This document shows positions 1 to 8,301 of a DNA stretch of 64,000 nucleotides, one piece after another (positions within the stretch are counted from its first letter, which is position 1; each line of letters begins with the position of its first letter). Origin of the DNA: Actinomycetospora termitidis (GTDB taxonomy: Bacteria; Actinomycetota; Actinomycetes; Mycobacteriales; Pseudonocardiaceae); assembly GCF_030286555.1 (NCBI RefSeq), contig NZ_JASVWF010000008.1, positions 124,001 through 188,000 of the forward strand, given 5' to 3'. The translations under genes and the position numbers were made by a program. The notes below the pieces were generated by a model. That model was not told where the DNA came from and ran no database searches. It saw nothing but the letters and a program-made list of their open reading frames with translations.

Positions 1-2
1 GT

Positions 3-2237
3 CGGGTCGACGACGCCCTCGCCACGTACGGCCGGGCGCGCTCGTTGCTCATCGCCGAGCTCGGCACGGAGCCCACCGACGAACTCCGGGACCTGCACCG
101 CCGCATGCTGGACGCCGACCCGTCGTTGCGGTCGGTGACGCCGGTCCCCTCCCCGCGGCACGCACCGGAACCCGACCTGCCCCGCTTCCCGAGTCGGTTG
201 GTGGGGCGGGAGCGCGAACTCGAGCGGCTGACGTCGCTGGTCGGCCGGTCCGCACTCGTCACCGTGCTCGGCCCGGCCGGGGTGGGCAAGACCCGGCTCG
301 CGACCGAGGCCGCACGCCGGCTCACCGACGACTTCCCCGACGGCGTCTGGCTCGTCGACCTCACCGGGGCCCAGGACCGTGACCAGGTCCTCGACGCGAT
401 CACCACGGCCCTCTCGCTCGCCGCCCCGGCCACCGACTCGTCGTTGGACGCCCTGCACGCCTTCCTGGGCGACCGCCGCGGTCTGTTGCTGCTCGACGAC
501 TGCGAACACCTCCTGGCCGAGGTCGCCGCGCTCATCGAACCGCTGCACCGCAGCGCCCCGCGGCTCGGCGTGATCGTCACCAGCCGCGAGCGGCTCGATC
601 TGGCCGACGAACTCGTCGTGGACCTACCGCCCCTGGTGGTCGACGACGAGGACCACCCCGACGGGACGGCGCTCGACCTGTTCCTGGACCGCTGGGAGGC
701 GGCCGCCGGGCCCACGGACCCCGACGACCTCGAGGACGCGCGCCGGGTCTGCCGCGCCGTCGACGGCGTGCCGCTCGCCCTCGAGCTCGCGGCCGCCCGG
801 GCCGGGACCTTCACGCTCGCCGAGATCGCCGAGCAGACCGAGCAGGACCCGGGCGCCCTCTCCGCGCTCGGGCGCCGGCGGGCCGGGGCCCAGCCCACCG
901 TCTACGCCGCGGTGGAACGCACCCACCGGCTGCTCGACGACGAGACGCGGCGCCTGCACCGGCGACTCGCGGTCCTGCCCGGACCGTTCACCGCCGCCGC
1001 GGCGGCCGCGGTCGCCGGGGTCACGCCCGTCGTCGCCGCGGACCTGTTGGCCGACCTAACCCACCGGTCGCTGGTGGTCGCCCGGGGCCCGGCAGGCCCG
1101 GGACGCCCGTCGAGGTTCTCGCAGCTGACCATCGTCCGCGCGCACGCCGCCCGGGCCCTGGCCGACGTGGACGACCCCGAGGCGGCCCAGGACCGACGGG
1201 ACGCCTGGATCGAGCGCGTGGCGACCGGCGGCCGGCCCCGCCTGGGGACGCCCGAGGACCTCGCCCGCACCCGCGCACTCGGCGACGACGCCGCGGCGTT
1301 GCGGAGCACGTTGCAGCACACCCTGGTCGACAGCCCGTCACACCGCGGTGCGGCGATCATGGCTGGCCTCGGTGCGCTCTTCTGGTTCCAGCACGACGCG
1401 ACGCTCGAGGGCACGCGGTGGATCGAGACCGCCCAGGCGCTGTGCAGCACCCTCCCGACCGGGGTCGGCCCGGTGACGTCACTGCAGCTGTCGGTGGGCG
1501 CCGCGACGGCACGGGCGTTCGCCCGACGCGTCGAGGATGCCGCACCACTCTGCGACGGGGCGCTCCGGGACATCGGACGGATCGACGTCGGACCCGATGA
1601 GGAGCTGGTGGTCGGCGACGCCTTCGTCGTCCTCTCGACGTCCCTCGGCTTCTCGGGCGAGGCGGACCGGGCCGCGGCCGCCCTCGGGGCAGTCGGCGCG
1701 ATCGTGGCGCGCACCGCGGACCCCACGCTCACGCTGGTCCACCGGGTCCGCGCCCGGATGGCCGAGCTGGGCCACGGCGCCCCCGGCGCCGTCCTCGGCG
1801 GCCTCGCCGAGGTGTACCGCGAGGCCGCGACGGTCGACAACTGGTTCGGCGCCTGGGTCGCGAGCGTCATCGCACACATGGCCGCCCTGGCCGCCGGCGA
1901 CGCGGAGACGGCGTTGCAGTGGTCCGACGCGTGCCTGGCCGTCGTCGACCGCACGGGCCGGCGCCAGGCTCCGCTGCAGCTCGAACTACGCGCCAACACC
2001 CTGGCCCTGCTGGGTCGGTACGACGAGGCCCTGCGCGTCTACGGCGCCGCCCGGGCCCAGATCGACCGCGCCGGCCTGCCCTGGCCCACCGCGGTCGGCA
2101 CCGACGCCCTCCTCGAACGCACCCGTGCCGCGGTCGCGCCGGACGTGGCGGACCGTCTCGCTCGCGGCGCAGCGCGACTGACCGTCGCGGAGCTCCGGAG
2201 CCCGCTGGTCGCCGAGGGGCGGCCCGTCGGTCGGTGA
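3..2237 (+). CDS. AfsR/SARP-like transcriptional regulator, 5'-truncated
   Basis: The reading frame is open from the left edge, so the start and presumably a winged-helix DNA-binding domain lie outside the window. The first ~40 residues (GRVDDALATYGRAR, then DELRDLHRRML) look like the end of a bacterial transcriptional activator domain. An NB-ARC/AAA-type ATPase follows, with P-loop GPAGVGKT near nt 270-295 and Walker B-like LLLLDDCEH near nt 485-510. The C-terminal half is Ala-rich and helical, like the TPR arrays of AfsR relatives. Such proteins are ATP-dependent activators of secondary metabolism or catabolism. No target is evident here, because the next genes are separated by 114 bp and belong to another pathway. 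The family call is firm; the regulon is unknown. Confidence 0.85.
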   Translation, partial: RVDDALATYGRARSLLIAELGTEPTDELRDLHRRMLDADPSLRSVTPVPSPRHAPEPDLPRFPSRLVGRERELERLTSLVGRSALVTVLGPAGVGKTRLATEAARRLTDDFPDGVWLVDLTGAQDRDQVLDAITTALSLAAPATDSSLDALHAFLGDRRGLLLLDDCEHLLAEVAALIEPLHRSAPRLGVIVTSRERLDLADELVVDLPPLVVDDEDHPDGTALDLFLDRWEAAAGPTDPDDLEDARRVCRAVDGVPLALELAAARAGTFTLAEIAEQTEQDPGALSALGRRRAGAQPTVYAAVERTHRLLDDETRRLHRRLAVLPGPFTAAAAAAVAGVTPVVAADLLADLTHRSLVVARGPAGPGRPSRFSQLTIVRAHAARALADVDDPEAAQDRRDAWIERVATGGRPRLGTPEDLARTRALGDDAAALRSTLQHTLVDSPSHRGAAIMAGLGALFWFQHDATLEGTRWIETAQALCSTLPTGVGPVTSLQLSVGAATARAFARRVEDAAPLCDGALRDIGRIDVGPDEELVVGDAFVVLSTSLGFSGEADRAAAALGAVGAIVARTADPTLTLVHRVRARMAELGHGAPGAVLGGLAEVYREAATVDNWFGAWVASVIAHMAALAAGDAETALQWSDACLAVVDRTGRRQAPLQLELRANTLALLGRYDEALRVYGAARAQIDRAGLPWPTAVGTDALLERTRAAVAPDVADRLARGAARLTVAELRSPLVAEGRPVGR

Positions 2238-2351
2238 GGGTCGTTGGCCCGGTCTTGGAGCCGACGTGGAGTGCCGTTGGAGGTGCCCGGTCCATCGTCC
2301 TCGGTGTCGCGGACCCCGCTCCCGGGGACCGCCTCGAGGGAGGGATTCCCG

Positions 2352-2789
2352 ATGCCCGTCTACCAGGTCGTGACCAGCGGTGTGGATCTCACCGAGGAGC
2401 AGCGCACCGCGCTCGCCACCCGCTTCACCCACACCCACCACCACGTCACCGGCGCGCCCGACCCGTTCATCCGCGTCGTGTTCCAGCCGATGCCGCTGGG
2501 CCTGATGTACACCGCGGGGAGGATCGAGCCGTCGTTCATCCTCAACGCCGTATGTCGCGCGGGACGCTCCGAGCAGACCCGCCACGAGCTGATGGACAAG
2601 CTCTACGAGGTCATCCAGGACGTCGTCGACCTGCCGGCCGACCAGGTCGTCGTCGTCGTCAGCGACACCCCCAGCAGCTGGCTCATGGAGGCCGGGATGG
2701 TGCTGCCCGAGCCCGTCCACGAGGCCGAGGTGCAGTGGATGAGGAAGATCAACGAGCAGTTCCCCGGCAAGTACCAGCAGTACGTCTGA
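2352..2789 (+). CDS. cis-CaaD-type tautomerase family protein
   Basis: The 145-residue protein starts Met-Pro-Val-Tyr, so Met removal exposes the catalytic Pro1 of the tautomerase superfamily. It is about twice the length of 4-oxalocrotonate tautomerase and aligns with cis-3-chloroacrylic acid dehalogenase (about 149 aa). Pro1, His28, the two Arg of CRAGRS (positions 68 and 71, equivalent to Arg70 and Arg73) and the Glu of WLMEAG (equivalent to Glu114) are kept. The position of Tyr103 is Val, so the dehalogenase hydration machinery is incomplete and a tautomerase or hydratase on another unsaturated acid is likelier. A GAGGGAGG ribosome site lies just upstream of the ATG. It is 13 bp ahead of an Asp/Glu-racemase homologue, probably in one operon. 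Confidence 0.8.
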   Translation: MPVYQVVTSGVDLTEEQRTALATRFTHTHHHVTGAPDPFIRVVFQPMPLGLMYTAGRIEPSFILNAVCRAGRSEQTRHELMDKLYEVIQDVVDLPADQVVVVVSDTPSSWLMEAGMVLPEPVHEAEVQWMRKINEQFPGKYQQYV

Positions 2790-2802
2790 CCGAGGGGGAA
2801 CC

Positions 2803-3549
2803 GTGCCACACCTCGGCATCCTCGCCGCCAATCCCGACGGGGCCGCCCGGTGCTTCCTGCGCTACTGCCGCGCGGGGGCCGCGCAGCTGAGCGGCCACAC
2901 GTACCCCGACGTCAGCCTGGACTACATCGGGTTCGGCCATCACCTGCAGGCCTGGCGGAGGGGAGACCTCGGGGCGGTCGCGACCTCCCTCGCGAGGAGC
3001 GTCGACCGTCTGGCTGCGTCGGGCGCGGACTTCTTCGTCTGCCCCGACAACACGGTGCACCTCGTCCTCGACACGATGGGATCCGACCTGGCCCTGCCCG
3101 GGATCCACATCGTCCAGGCCGTCGCCGACGAGGCCCGCGCGGCCGGTCGGCGGCGGGTCGGCGTCCTCGGGACGGCCTTCACCACCGGGAGCGACCTCTA
3201 CCGGGACCGGCTCGGCGCCGCCGGGATCGAGGTCGAGACGCCCGCGCCCGAGGACGCGCAGCGGCTCGACGAGATCATCTTCGGCGAGCTGGTCGACGGC
3301 GCTGCGAGCGAGCCGTCCCGAGCCTGGGGCGTCGAGGTCGTGCGCGGTCTGGCCGACCGGGGGTGCGACGCGGTCGCCCTCGCGTCGACGGAGCTCCCGC
3401 TCCTCCTCGCACCCGAGGACAGCCCGCTCCCCGTCATCGACTCGACCACGGTGCTCGCCGACCGGGCCCTCGACGTGGCCCTGGCCGAGACTCCGCTGCC
3501 CACCTGGCGGGGAGGTCGGCACGCGGGTCTGCGGTCGGCCCCGACCTAG
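2803..3549 (+). CDS. Asp/Glu racemase superfamily protein (Cys-to-Ser variant)
   Basis: This 248-aa protein with a GTG start, GAGGGGGA upstream, belongs to the Asp/Glu/hydantoin racemase fold, which also includes maleate isomerase and arylmalonate decarboxylase. Evidence is the N-terminal GILAANPDG strand-loop, the CPDNTVH motif (Cys80) and the C-terminal half-motif ASTELPLLL. In two-base racemases the second motif is GCTE; here Ser195 replaces that Cys. One-base chemistry (isomerase, decarboxylase or lyase) is therefore more likely than amino-acid racemisation. The gene follows the cis-CaaD-like tautomerase by 13 bp, so the two probably act on one unsaturated or dicarboxylic acid. No transporter is adjacent. 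Confidence 0.75.
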   Translation: MPHLGILAANPDGAARCFLRYCRAGAAQLSGHTYPDVSLDYIGFGHHLQAWRRGDLGAVATSLARSVDRLAASGADFFVCPDNTVHLVLDTMGSDLALPGIHIVQAVADEARAAGRRRVGVLGTAFTTGSDLYRDRLGAAGIEVETPAPEDAQRLDEIIFGELVDGAASEPSRAWGVEVVRGLADRGCDAVALASTELPLLLAPEDSPLPVIDSTTVLADRALDVALAETPLPTWRGGRHAGLRSAPT

Positions 3550-3898
3550 AGCGCGATCCTCGCGGCGGCGCCGGTGGTGCATTGCGTCGCGCACACGGAG
3601 GGGGAGGTCGGCGTGCCGCCGGCGTGGCGTTGCGTCACGCAACGAGAGTGTCGGGGCGTGCGACCTGCTCGGACCGTGTGCGCGGCGCAACGGTGTCGCG
3701 GGCGTCGGCCGCGGGCGTGGTGGACGGCGGCGCCGAGATCGACGTGACGCACGTGCGCGGGCCCGACGACGGGTCTCACGTAGCGCTCGCGAACGGTCCA
3801 GCGGGTGCGCGTTGACGAGAAGCAGAGCGGGCACCTCGGACCGTCCCTCAGGGTGCGTGCTGTACCTCTCGAGCCTCCGCGCCCGGAGTGATGGATCG
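3550..3898. other. Intergenic gap with a palindrome, no convincing gene
   Basis: This 349-bp stretch lies between the 3' ends of the racemase homologue and the hydroxylase. Reading frames on either strand here have poor initiation sites and Arg/His-rich translations typical of G+C-rich non-coding DNA. The one clear structure is a perfect 17-bp palindrome at 3628-3644 (CGTTGCGT-C-ACGCAACG). A related half-site, TTGCGT, occurs about 50 bp earlier. It could be a weak bidirectional terminator or a dispersed repeat. Confidence 0.5.
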
Positions 3899-4786
3899 TC
3901 AGCGTCGCGGCAGGGTCGGCTCCGGCGCCGGTCCGCCCGACGGGGTCCAGCCGGGCGGGCCGAGGACGTACCCGAGCCGGTCGCGCCAGCGCTGTGCCGC
4001 CCGGACGTCGCGGGCGATGTCGGCGTAGTGGCCGTACTGCAGCGTCATGACGTTGTAGGTCTCGACGGGAGTGGTCAGCCCGTACGTCGGGCGCCGCCGC
4101 TCGGCGGCGAAGGTGCCGAACAGCCGGTCCCAGACGATGAGGATGCCGCCGTAATTGCGGTCGAGGTACTCGGGGTCGCGGCCGTGGTGCACGCGGTGGT
4201 GGGACGGCGTGTTGAACACGAACTCGACGGGCCGCGGCAGCTTGTCGACGAGCTCGGTGTGCACGAAGAACTGGAAGACCAGATTGACGCCGAACGCCGC
4301 ATAGAGCGTCCAGGGCGCGAAGCCGAGCAGCGGCAAGGGCAGCCAGAAGAAGAACTCGAACCACGGGTTCCACTTCTGGCGCAGCGCGGTGCCGAAGTTC
4401 ATGAACTCGCTGGAGTGGTGCGCCTGGTGCCCGGCCCAGGCGATCCGCACCCGGTGGCTGAACCGGTGGTGTCCGTAGTAGCCGAGGTCGACCCCCAGGA
4501 CGACCAGCACCCAGTACCACCACGTGTCCGTGGGCAGGTGGAACGGGGCGAGGTGGACGTACACGACGCTGAAGGCGAGGAACGTGACCACCTTGAACAG
4601 CGTCAGGAAGACCAGCGACACGACGCCCATGGAGATCGACGTCCGCGCGTCGCGCAGGGCGTAGCCGGTGACCGAGTCGTCGTGGTCGAGCCACCGCAGG
4701 GCGGCGAGCTCGACGAGGATCGCCAGCACGAAGAACGGGGCCGCGTAGGTGACCGGGTTCTGCATGGGGTCGAGCAGCGCGTCCAT
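3899..4786 (-). CDS. Sterol desaturase / fatty acid hydroxylase family membrane enzyme
   Basis: This 295-aa integral membrane di-iron enzyme has the eight-histidine signature of the family: HHRFSH (106-111), HQAHH (120-124), H176 and HHRVHH (196-201). Hydrophobic segments at about 14-32, 50-78 and 88-104, and a hairpin around 143-175, fit the usual four-helix membrane arrangement with cytosolic histidines. These enzymes use O2 and a ferredoxin or cytochrome to hydroxylate or desaturate lipids, sterols or carotenoids. The ATG at 4786 was chosen because AAGGAGGG lies 7 nt upstream. The gene is divergent from a TetR regulator, with a 37-bp operator-like palindrome between them. The substrate is unknown. 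Confidence 0.88.
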   Translation of the reverse strand: MDALLDPMQNPVTYAAPFFVLAILVELAALRWLDHDDSVTGYALRDARTSISMGVVSLVFLTLFKVVTFLAFSVVYVHLAPFHLPTDTWWYWVLVVLGVDLGYYGHHRFSHRVRIAWAGHQAHHSSEFMNFGTALRQKWNPWFEFFFWLPLPLLGFAPWTLYAAFGVNLVFQFFVHTELVDKLPRPVEFVFNTPSHHRVHHGRDPEYLDRNYGGILIVWDRLFGTFAAERRRPTYGLTTPVETYNVMTLQYGHYADIARDVRAAQRWRDRLGYVLGPPGWTPSGGPAPEPTLPRR

Positions 4787-4799
4787 CCGCCCCTCCTTC

Positions 4800-4836
4800 G
4801 ATATGACCGCTGGGTAAGTTACCTCGTGGTCATATC
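4800..4836. promoter_or_regulatory. Concentric double palindrome, candidate TetR operator
   Basis: Two perfect inverted repeats share the centre base 4818. The outer arms are GATATGACC (4800-4808) and GGTCATATC (4828-4836). The inner palindrome is GGTAAGTTACC (4813-4823). The site fills most of the 68-bp gap between the divergent hydroxylase and TetR genes and overlaps where both promoters must lie. This is the layout expected for autoregulation plus control of the hydroxylase; it has not been tested. Confidence 0.75.
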
Positions 4837-4854
4837 CGGCGCTAGGGTCTCGCC

Positions 4855-5481
4855 GTGGCCACCCGACCGAACGCCGGCACGAAGGGGGTCCCTCGCGCCG
4901 CGCGGGAGCAGGAGATCGTGCGGGTCGCGTCGATCGCCTTCGGCACCGACGGATTCGCGGGCACCGGCGTGGCGGACGTCGCGCGGGCGGCCGGCATCTC
5001 CAAGGCGCTCGTGTACAGCTACTTCGGCTCGAAGGAGGGCCTGCACGCTGCATGCCTCGCCGACGCGGGCGACCTGCTGGCCGGCGAGATCGAGCGGGTC
5101 GCGCGCGACGGGAGCACCGGCGTCGAGCGCGGGGTGCGCACGCTGGCGGCGATGTTCGCGGTGCTCGAGGACCGTCGCCACGTCTGGCGCCTCCTGCGTG
5201 ACCGCACCGCCCCGGCGGACGGCGCCGCGGCCGAGGTCGCCGGGCGCTACGCCGCGCGCATCGAGACCCTCGCCCACGAGGGGGTGCTCGAGCTGCTGGG
5301 CGACGCCGGGATCACCGACGACCTCGACGTCTCGGCGATGGTCCGGACGTGGCTGGGCATCGTCGACTCCCTCATGGACTGGTGGGTGGCCCATCCCGAC
5401 GAGGGCGCCGACGAGATGACGCAGCGGGTCACGCGACTGATCGGCGCGCTGGTGTCCGACCACGTCCGGCGTCGCGACTGA
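4855..5481 (+). CDS. TetR family transcriptional regulator
   Basis: The 208-aa protein carries an N-terminal helix-turn-helix at about residues 20-65 (GFAGTGVADVARAAGISKAL followed by VYSYFGSKEGL), the standard TetR signature, and an all-helical ligand-binding C-terminus. The GTG start at 4855 is the first in-frame initiator after the palindrome. It is transcribed away from the sterol desaturase-type hydroxylase, with a concentric palindrome between them. It is therefore most likely the repressor of that gene and of itself, released by a hydrophobic ligand. Confidence 0.9.
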   Translation: MATRPNAGTKGVPRAAREQEIVRVASIAFGTDGFAGTGVADVARAAGISKALVYSYFGSKEGLHAACLADAGDLLAGEIERVARDGSTGVERGVRTLAAMFAVLEDRRHVWRLLRDRTAPADGAAAEVAGRYAARIETLAHEGVLELLGDAGITDDLDVSAMVRTWLGIVDSLMDWWVAHPDEGADEMTQRVTRLIGALVSDHVRRRD

Positions 5482-5531
5482 CGCCCAATGGGCCCGTTCA
5501 TCGCACCCGGGTGCTCCCGTGACGTCGTGCG

Positions 5532-6386
5532 TCACCGGTCGAGCAGGTGGACCTCGCGCTCGAGGTCACCCATCTGATCCCGCTTGGTCGGCTCCGGCAG
5601 CGCCGACGGCGCGCCGGCACGACGGTCCCGCAGGCAGGTGGTGAGCCGGTCGACCCGGCGCAGGATGCCGCGGCGGAAGAGGAACCAGGCGAGGAAACGG
5701 GTGGCGAGCGCCGCCACCAGCGCGAGCGCGACCGAGACGTAGTCCCGCACCCGGATCGCGTTGATGTCCGAGAGCCGCTCGTCGAGCAGCGCCCGCTGCT
5801 CGGCCTGGAAGTCCCCCACCTCCGCGCGGATACGGTCCATCAGCCCCTTCCCGAACTCCAGGTGCCGCCGGATCTCCGGGTCGGCCGGACTCCCTCCGCC
5901 GACGACGAACTGCCGCTGGAACGACAGGTCCGCCATCTGCTGCCCGGTCAGGGTCCGCAGTGCCTGCAACCGTGCGGTCATCTCCTCGCGGGGGACCTCC
6001 CCCGGCTCCTCGGGCGTCAACGTCGCCAGCCGGCCGAAGGCCGACGGTAGCTCCCGGGAGGCCTGATCGAACGGCTCCAGGAACTCGTCCTGCCCCGTGA
6101 GCAGGTAGCCGCGGACGCCGGTCTCGGCGTTGACCATCAACGACGACAGGTCGCCCAGGGCGGCGGTCATCTCGAACTTGCGCTGGATGTCGGTCTCGAT
6201 GGCGACCCGGGCCAGGTTCCCGTTGAGCGCCAGGACCGCCGAGATCAGCACCGCCACCAACGGCAGGGCCACCGTGATCCGCCCCTGGACGCGGATCGGT
6301 ATCCGCTCCCACCAGCGCAGGGCCGGGGCGACGAGGGCGCCCAGCCTGTCGGCGAACCCCCGGGCCACCCTCGGACAGTACGACAT
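5532..6386 (-). CDS. CHASE3-domain membrane protein without output domain
   Basis: This 284-aa protein has a short Arg-rich cytoplasmic start, a transmembrane helix at about 38-58 and an extracellular CHASE3-like helical domain at about 60-205 (KFEMTAALGDLSSLM, ETGVRGYLLTGQDEFLEPF). A second transmembrane helix follows at about 213-235, then a ~45-residue cytoplasmic tail resembling the start of a HAMP segment. CHASE3 normally feeds a histidine kinase, cyclase or chemoreceptor; none is fused or adjacent here. The ATG at 6386 gives an intact first helix. The 3' end converges with the TetR gene; the 12-bp palindrome GCACCCGGGTGC (5503-5514) lies in that 50-bp gap. Confidence 0.75.
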   Translation of the reverse strand: MSYCPRVARGFADRLGALVAPALRWWERIPIRVQGRITVALPLVAVLISAVLALNGNLARVAIETDIQRKFEMTAALGDLSSLMVNAETGVRGYLLTGQDEFLEPFDQASRELPSAFGRLATLTPEEPGEVPREEMTARLQALRTLTGQQMADLSFQRQFVVGGGSPADPEIRRHLEFGKGLMDRIRAEVGDFQAEQRALLDERLSDINAIRVRDYVSVALALVAALATRFLAWFLFRRGILRRVDRLTTCLRDRRAGAPSALPEPTKRDQMGDLEREVHLLDR

Positions 6387-6461
6387 CGGCGCGCGCCCGG
6401 GCGCCGGGTCGGTCGTCCCCGACGTGGCCGCGACCGCGCGGGGAGTGCAGGATTCGGCGCC

Positions 6462-7226
6462 ATGACGGTGGTTCTGGTGCACGGCAACCCGGAGAGCACG
6501 GCGTTGTGGGACCCGCTGGTGGCCGAGCTGGCCCGCGCGGGCGTGGACGACGTCGTGCGGCTCGCCCCGCCCGGGTTCGGCGTGCCCCTGCCGGACGACT
6601 TCCCCGCGACCGTGACCGCCTACCGCGACTGGCTGATCGGCGAGCTCGAACGCCTCGCCCGGCCCGTCGACGTGCTGGGGCACGACTGGGGCGGAGGCCA
6701 CGTCGTGAACGCGCTCATGACGCGTCCGGAGCTGGTCCGGAGCTGGGCCAGTGACGCACTGAGCCTCTTCGAGCCGGACTACACCTGGCACGACCTCGCG
6801 CAGATCTGGCAGACCCCCGGCGACGGCGAGGCCAACCTCGACGAGATGTTCGGTGGGACCCCCGAGCAGCGGGCCGAACGGATGGAGGGCCTCGGCATCG
6901 GACACGCCGAGGCCCTGCAGATCGCGGGCATGCAGGGCGAGGAGATGAAGCGGGCGGTCCTCGCGCTCTACCGTTCCGCCGCCCAGCCGGCCATGGCGGA
7001 ACTCGGCAAGGGACTGCCGGCCCTCGCGGCGCGTCCGGGCCTCGGCATCATCGCGACGGCGGACCCCTTCGGCGGCACCGAGGAGCTCCGGCGGCGTGCC
7101 GCGGAGCGCGCGGGCGCGGAGGTGACGGTGCTCGACGGGCTGGGCCACTGGTGGATGGCCGAGGACCCGGCCCGCGCGGCGCGGGTGCTCACCGCCTTCT
7201 GGCGCGCCCGGGCCTGGAGCGCCTGA
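6462..7226 (+). CDS. Alpha/beta hydrolase, Asp-nucleophile (epoxide hydrolase / dehalogenase type)
   Basis: This 254-aa enzyme shows the oxyanion motif HGNPES near the N-terminus and a nucleophile elbow GHDWGG with Asp75 in place of Ser. That defines the epoxide hydrolase and haloalkane dehalogenase branch. The distal catalytic His is in GLGHWWM near residue 227. There is no signal peptide, so it is cytosolic. The ATG at 6462 follows a 75-bp gap to the divergent CHASE3 gene. It is convergent with the methyltransferase gene at 7242. Substrate could be an epoxide or haloalkane; the cap domain is too variable to say. Confidence 0.82.
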   Translation: MTVVLVHGNPESTALWDPLVAELARAGVDDVVRLAPPGFGVPLPDDFPATVTAYRDWLIGELERLARPVDVLGHDWGGGHVVNALMTRPELVRSWASDALSLFEPDYTWHDLAQIWQTPGDGEANLDEMFGGTPEQRAERMEGLGIGHAEALQIAGMQGEEMKRAVLALYRSAAQPAMAELGKGLPALAARPGLGIIATADPFGGTEELRRRAAERAGAEVTVLDGLGHWWMAEDPARAARVLTAFWRARAWSA

Positions 7227-7241
7227 GTCGGCGCGGGCCGC

Positions 7242-8270
7242 TCACCCCGGCTTCGCGACGACCAGCACGGCGAGCCGCCAGTCGAACCAGGGCCCCGGTG
7301 GAGCGGCCGCGATCGCCCGCGCGAGGTGGTCGTCGAACAGCGCGGTGGCGACGGCGGCGCGCCGGTCCGGGTCCAGACCCTGCAGCAGCGAGGGACCGAA
7401 CGACACCCGCAGCGCCGCGGCGACGGCGCCCGGGTAGTCCGCACCGGGCGTCTGCTGCCACAGCGGGTCGCCGAGGTCCACGAACCGCAACTCCTCGAGC
7501 ACGAGGTCTCCCCCGTCGGCGAACGGCGCCGCCCACTCGGCCTCGGTGCGGTACCACGCCGGGATCGTCATCGCGGCCCGCTCGGCCTCGGTGACCACGC
7601 CCCGGTCGACCAGCTCCCCCAGCCCCCGGGTGACCTCGTCCATGGCCCGCTCCGCCCCGGAGCGCCGCGTCCGGCCCTCGCCGTGGGCGGCCCCGACGAC
7701 GACCACGAGCCGCGCCCCGGGCAGCATCTCCTCGGCGCGCGCCGTCAGGAACGCGCTCCAGTCGTCCGCCCCGGCCTGCGCCCAGGCGCGGTACTCCTCG
7801 GCGGTCGCGGCGCTGGGCCACACGCCGTCGGCCAGCCCGGGCGCCGTCCGCAGCCAGTGCACGGCGATCGAGCTCCAGCCCAGGGACACCGAGGCGGCGG
7901 GGAGCACCTGCTCGTAGAACGACCGGCCGACCGCCGCGGTGTACACGCCGGGGCCGCGGTAGCTCCCCGGGTCGTCGGCCACGGTGGTGAACAGCGACGC
8001 GAAGTCGTTGTCGGGGAGATCGGTGTGGACCACCCAGATCGGCCGGTCCGCCCCATGGGCCTCGCGGACCGACGCCACCGCCGCGCTCATCGGCACGAGC
8101 GAGTTCCGCCCCTCCGAGGCGCCGTAGTCCGCGATCGTCACCCACCCACCCGGATCGACCGGCGCGCTCGTCGCGGCGGCGCGGACCTGGTCGAGACCGA
8201 AGGTCGCCGACGCCGCCTGCGCCGACGCGTGGGCGTTGTAGGCCCCGCCGCCCTCCATCGCCGTGGACAC
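7242..8270 (-). CDS. SABATH-like SAM-dependent carboxyl methyltransferase
   Basis: The 342-aa protein matches the plant salicylate/benzoate/jasmonate carboxyl methyltransferase family along its length. It has MEGGGAYNAHASAQ (SAM and substrate entry), ADYGASEGRNSL (like DLGCSSGPNT), DLPDNDFASLF (like LPxNDFNxLF), VGRSFYEQVLP, SSIAVHWL and FLTARAEEMLPGARLV. These enzymes methylate carboxylates of small acids to volatile esters. It is the last gene of an operon with FAH, MBL and MetE-like enzymes (31-bp gap). The start may be GTG 8270, or ATG 8258 just before the MEGGG motif; neither has a strong ribosome site. Homologues are mostly plant proteins but bacterial ones are known. Confidence 0.82.
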   Translation of the reverse strand: MSTAMEGGGAYNAHASAQAASATFGLDQVRAAATSAPVDPGGWVTIADYGASEGRNSLVPMSAAVASVREAHGADRPIWVVHTDLPDNDFASLFTTVADDPGSYRGPGVYTAAVGRSFYEQVLPAASVSLGWSSIAVHWLRTAPGLADGVWPSAATAEEYRAWAQAGADDWSAFLTARAEEMLPGARLVVVVGAAHGEGRTRRSGAERAMDEVTRGLGELVDRGVVTEAERAAMTIPAWYRTEAEWAAPFADGGDLVLEELRFVDLGDPLWQQTPGADYPGAVAAALRVSFGPSLLQGLDPDRRAAVATALFDDHLARAIAAAPPGPWFDWRLAVLVVAKPG

Positions 8271-8301
8271 CGCGTCAGGCTAGGACCCGGACCGAACGTG
8301 A

